Positions 63,882-64,000 of a stretch of DNA of 64,000 nucleotides are shown piece after piece. Source of the DNA: Leadbetterella lacustris (GTDB taxonomy: Bacteria; Bacteroidota; Bacteroidia; Cytophagales; Spirosomataceae); assembly GCA_965234335.1 (NCBI GenBank), contig OZ248434.1, forward strand, positions 18,884 to 82,883, written 5' to 3'. The position numbers and the translations under genes are program-made. The notes beneath the pieces are model-generated. The model did no database searches. It was not told where the DNA came from and worked only from the letters and a program-made list of their open reading frames with translations. Every line of letters starts with the position of its first letter. Within the stretch, counting starts at the first letter, position 1.

Positions 63882-64000
63882 TTATGGATGTACCAATATC
63901 CAGTGATTAAAAAGATAAGGATTTTCAGCGTGTTTCCTCTTTAGCCACTTTATGGCTTCCAATTTTGATAGCTTCTTTTCCCATCTTACCCATTTTAATA
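63882..64000 (-). CDS. group II intron reverse transcriptase/maturase, C-terminal end
   Basis: Open frame continuing beyond the right edge. The visible residues end KLEAIKWLKRKHAENPYLFN and HWILVHP before TAA at 63884. The basic W-x-K-R-K-H block and F-x-H-W ending are like the C-termini of intron maturases. The family call rests mainly on the adjacent domain V. The 5' part, with the reverse transcriptase motifs, is outside the window. Confidence 0.72.
   Translation of the reverse strand, partial: LKWVRWEKKLSKLEAIKWLKRKHAENPYLFNHWILVHP

Larger units (their letters stand above)
63774..64000 (-). mobile_element. 3' part of a group II intron (extends past the window)
   Basis: On the minus strand, the C-terminus of an intron-encoded maturase (stop at 63882-63884) is followed by a domain V hairpin (63814-63847), a domain VI-like hairpin, and an end of the type GACTCGAT near 63774. 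Maturase upstream of domains V and VI is the normal order. The 5' part lies outside the window. Confidence 0.85.

Overview
The window looks like a chromosomal segment of a Bacteroidota bacterium, most likely a free-living member of the Cytophagales. The reasons are a gldKLMN/PorP type IX secretion cluster, a SusC/SusD pair, several Bacteroidota-type -7 promoter elements (TAnnTTTG) just upstream of starts, AT-rich DNA with TTG starts, and lineage families such as DUF4271. No tRNA, rRNA or CRISPR array was seen.

Layout. 1-0.66 kb: 3' part of an AI-2E family permease. 0.9-7.6 kb: a complete six-gene ebo operon (eboA-eboF), thought to act in export or traffic of a secondary-metabolite precursor. 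7.7-8.64 kb: a decayed antitoxin/PIN toxin pair followed by remnants of a second eboF-3'-end/antitoxin unit, a scar of tandem duplication. 8.67-27.0 kb, all on the minus strand: an RluA-type pseudouridine synthase, a PhoR/PhoB-like two-component pair, a maltokinase-like kinase, an S9 peptidase, a very large FG-GAP/ASPIC lipoprotein, a SusD/SusC pair and a lamin-tail surface protein. 27.8-40.3 kb: a MoxR/Mg-chelatase-like ATPase, mgsA, then DUF4271-hemD-porP-gldKLMN and a TonB-dependent receptor; a good sigma-54-type promoter lies in front of gldK.

40.4-59.2 kb is mostly housekeeping: gatB, a TlpA-like thioredoxin lipoprotein, proC, a B1-type metallo-beta-lactamase, an Lrp regulator, yicC, argS, a universal stress protein, a MacB-type permease, gamma-glutamyltransferase, ftsH, rsfS, birA and a GH63-like glucosidase. 

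59.2-64.0 kb is an accessory island unlike the rest. It holds an unusual fusion of a truncated tyrosine-recombinase catalytic domain with a P-loop ATPase and two membrane helices, three small unrecognised minus-strand genes in cassette-like spacing with one attC-like imperfect inverted repeat, structured repeat elements sharing a motif at both ends of the region, a Tn3/Hin-type serine recombinase, and the 3' end of a group II intron (domain V hairpin plus the maturase C-terminus) running off the right edge. This island is the best place to look for an undescribed mobile system.
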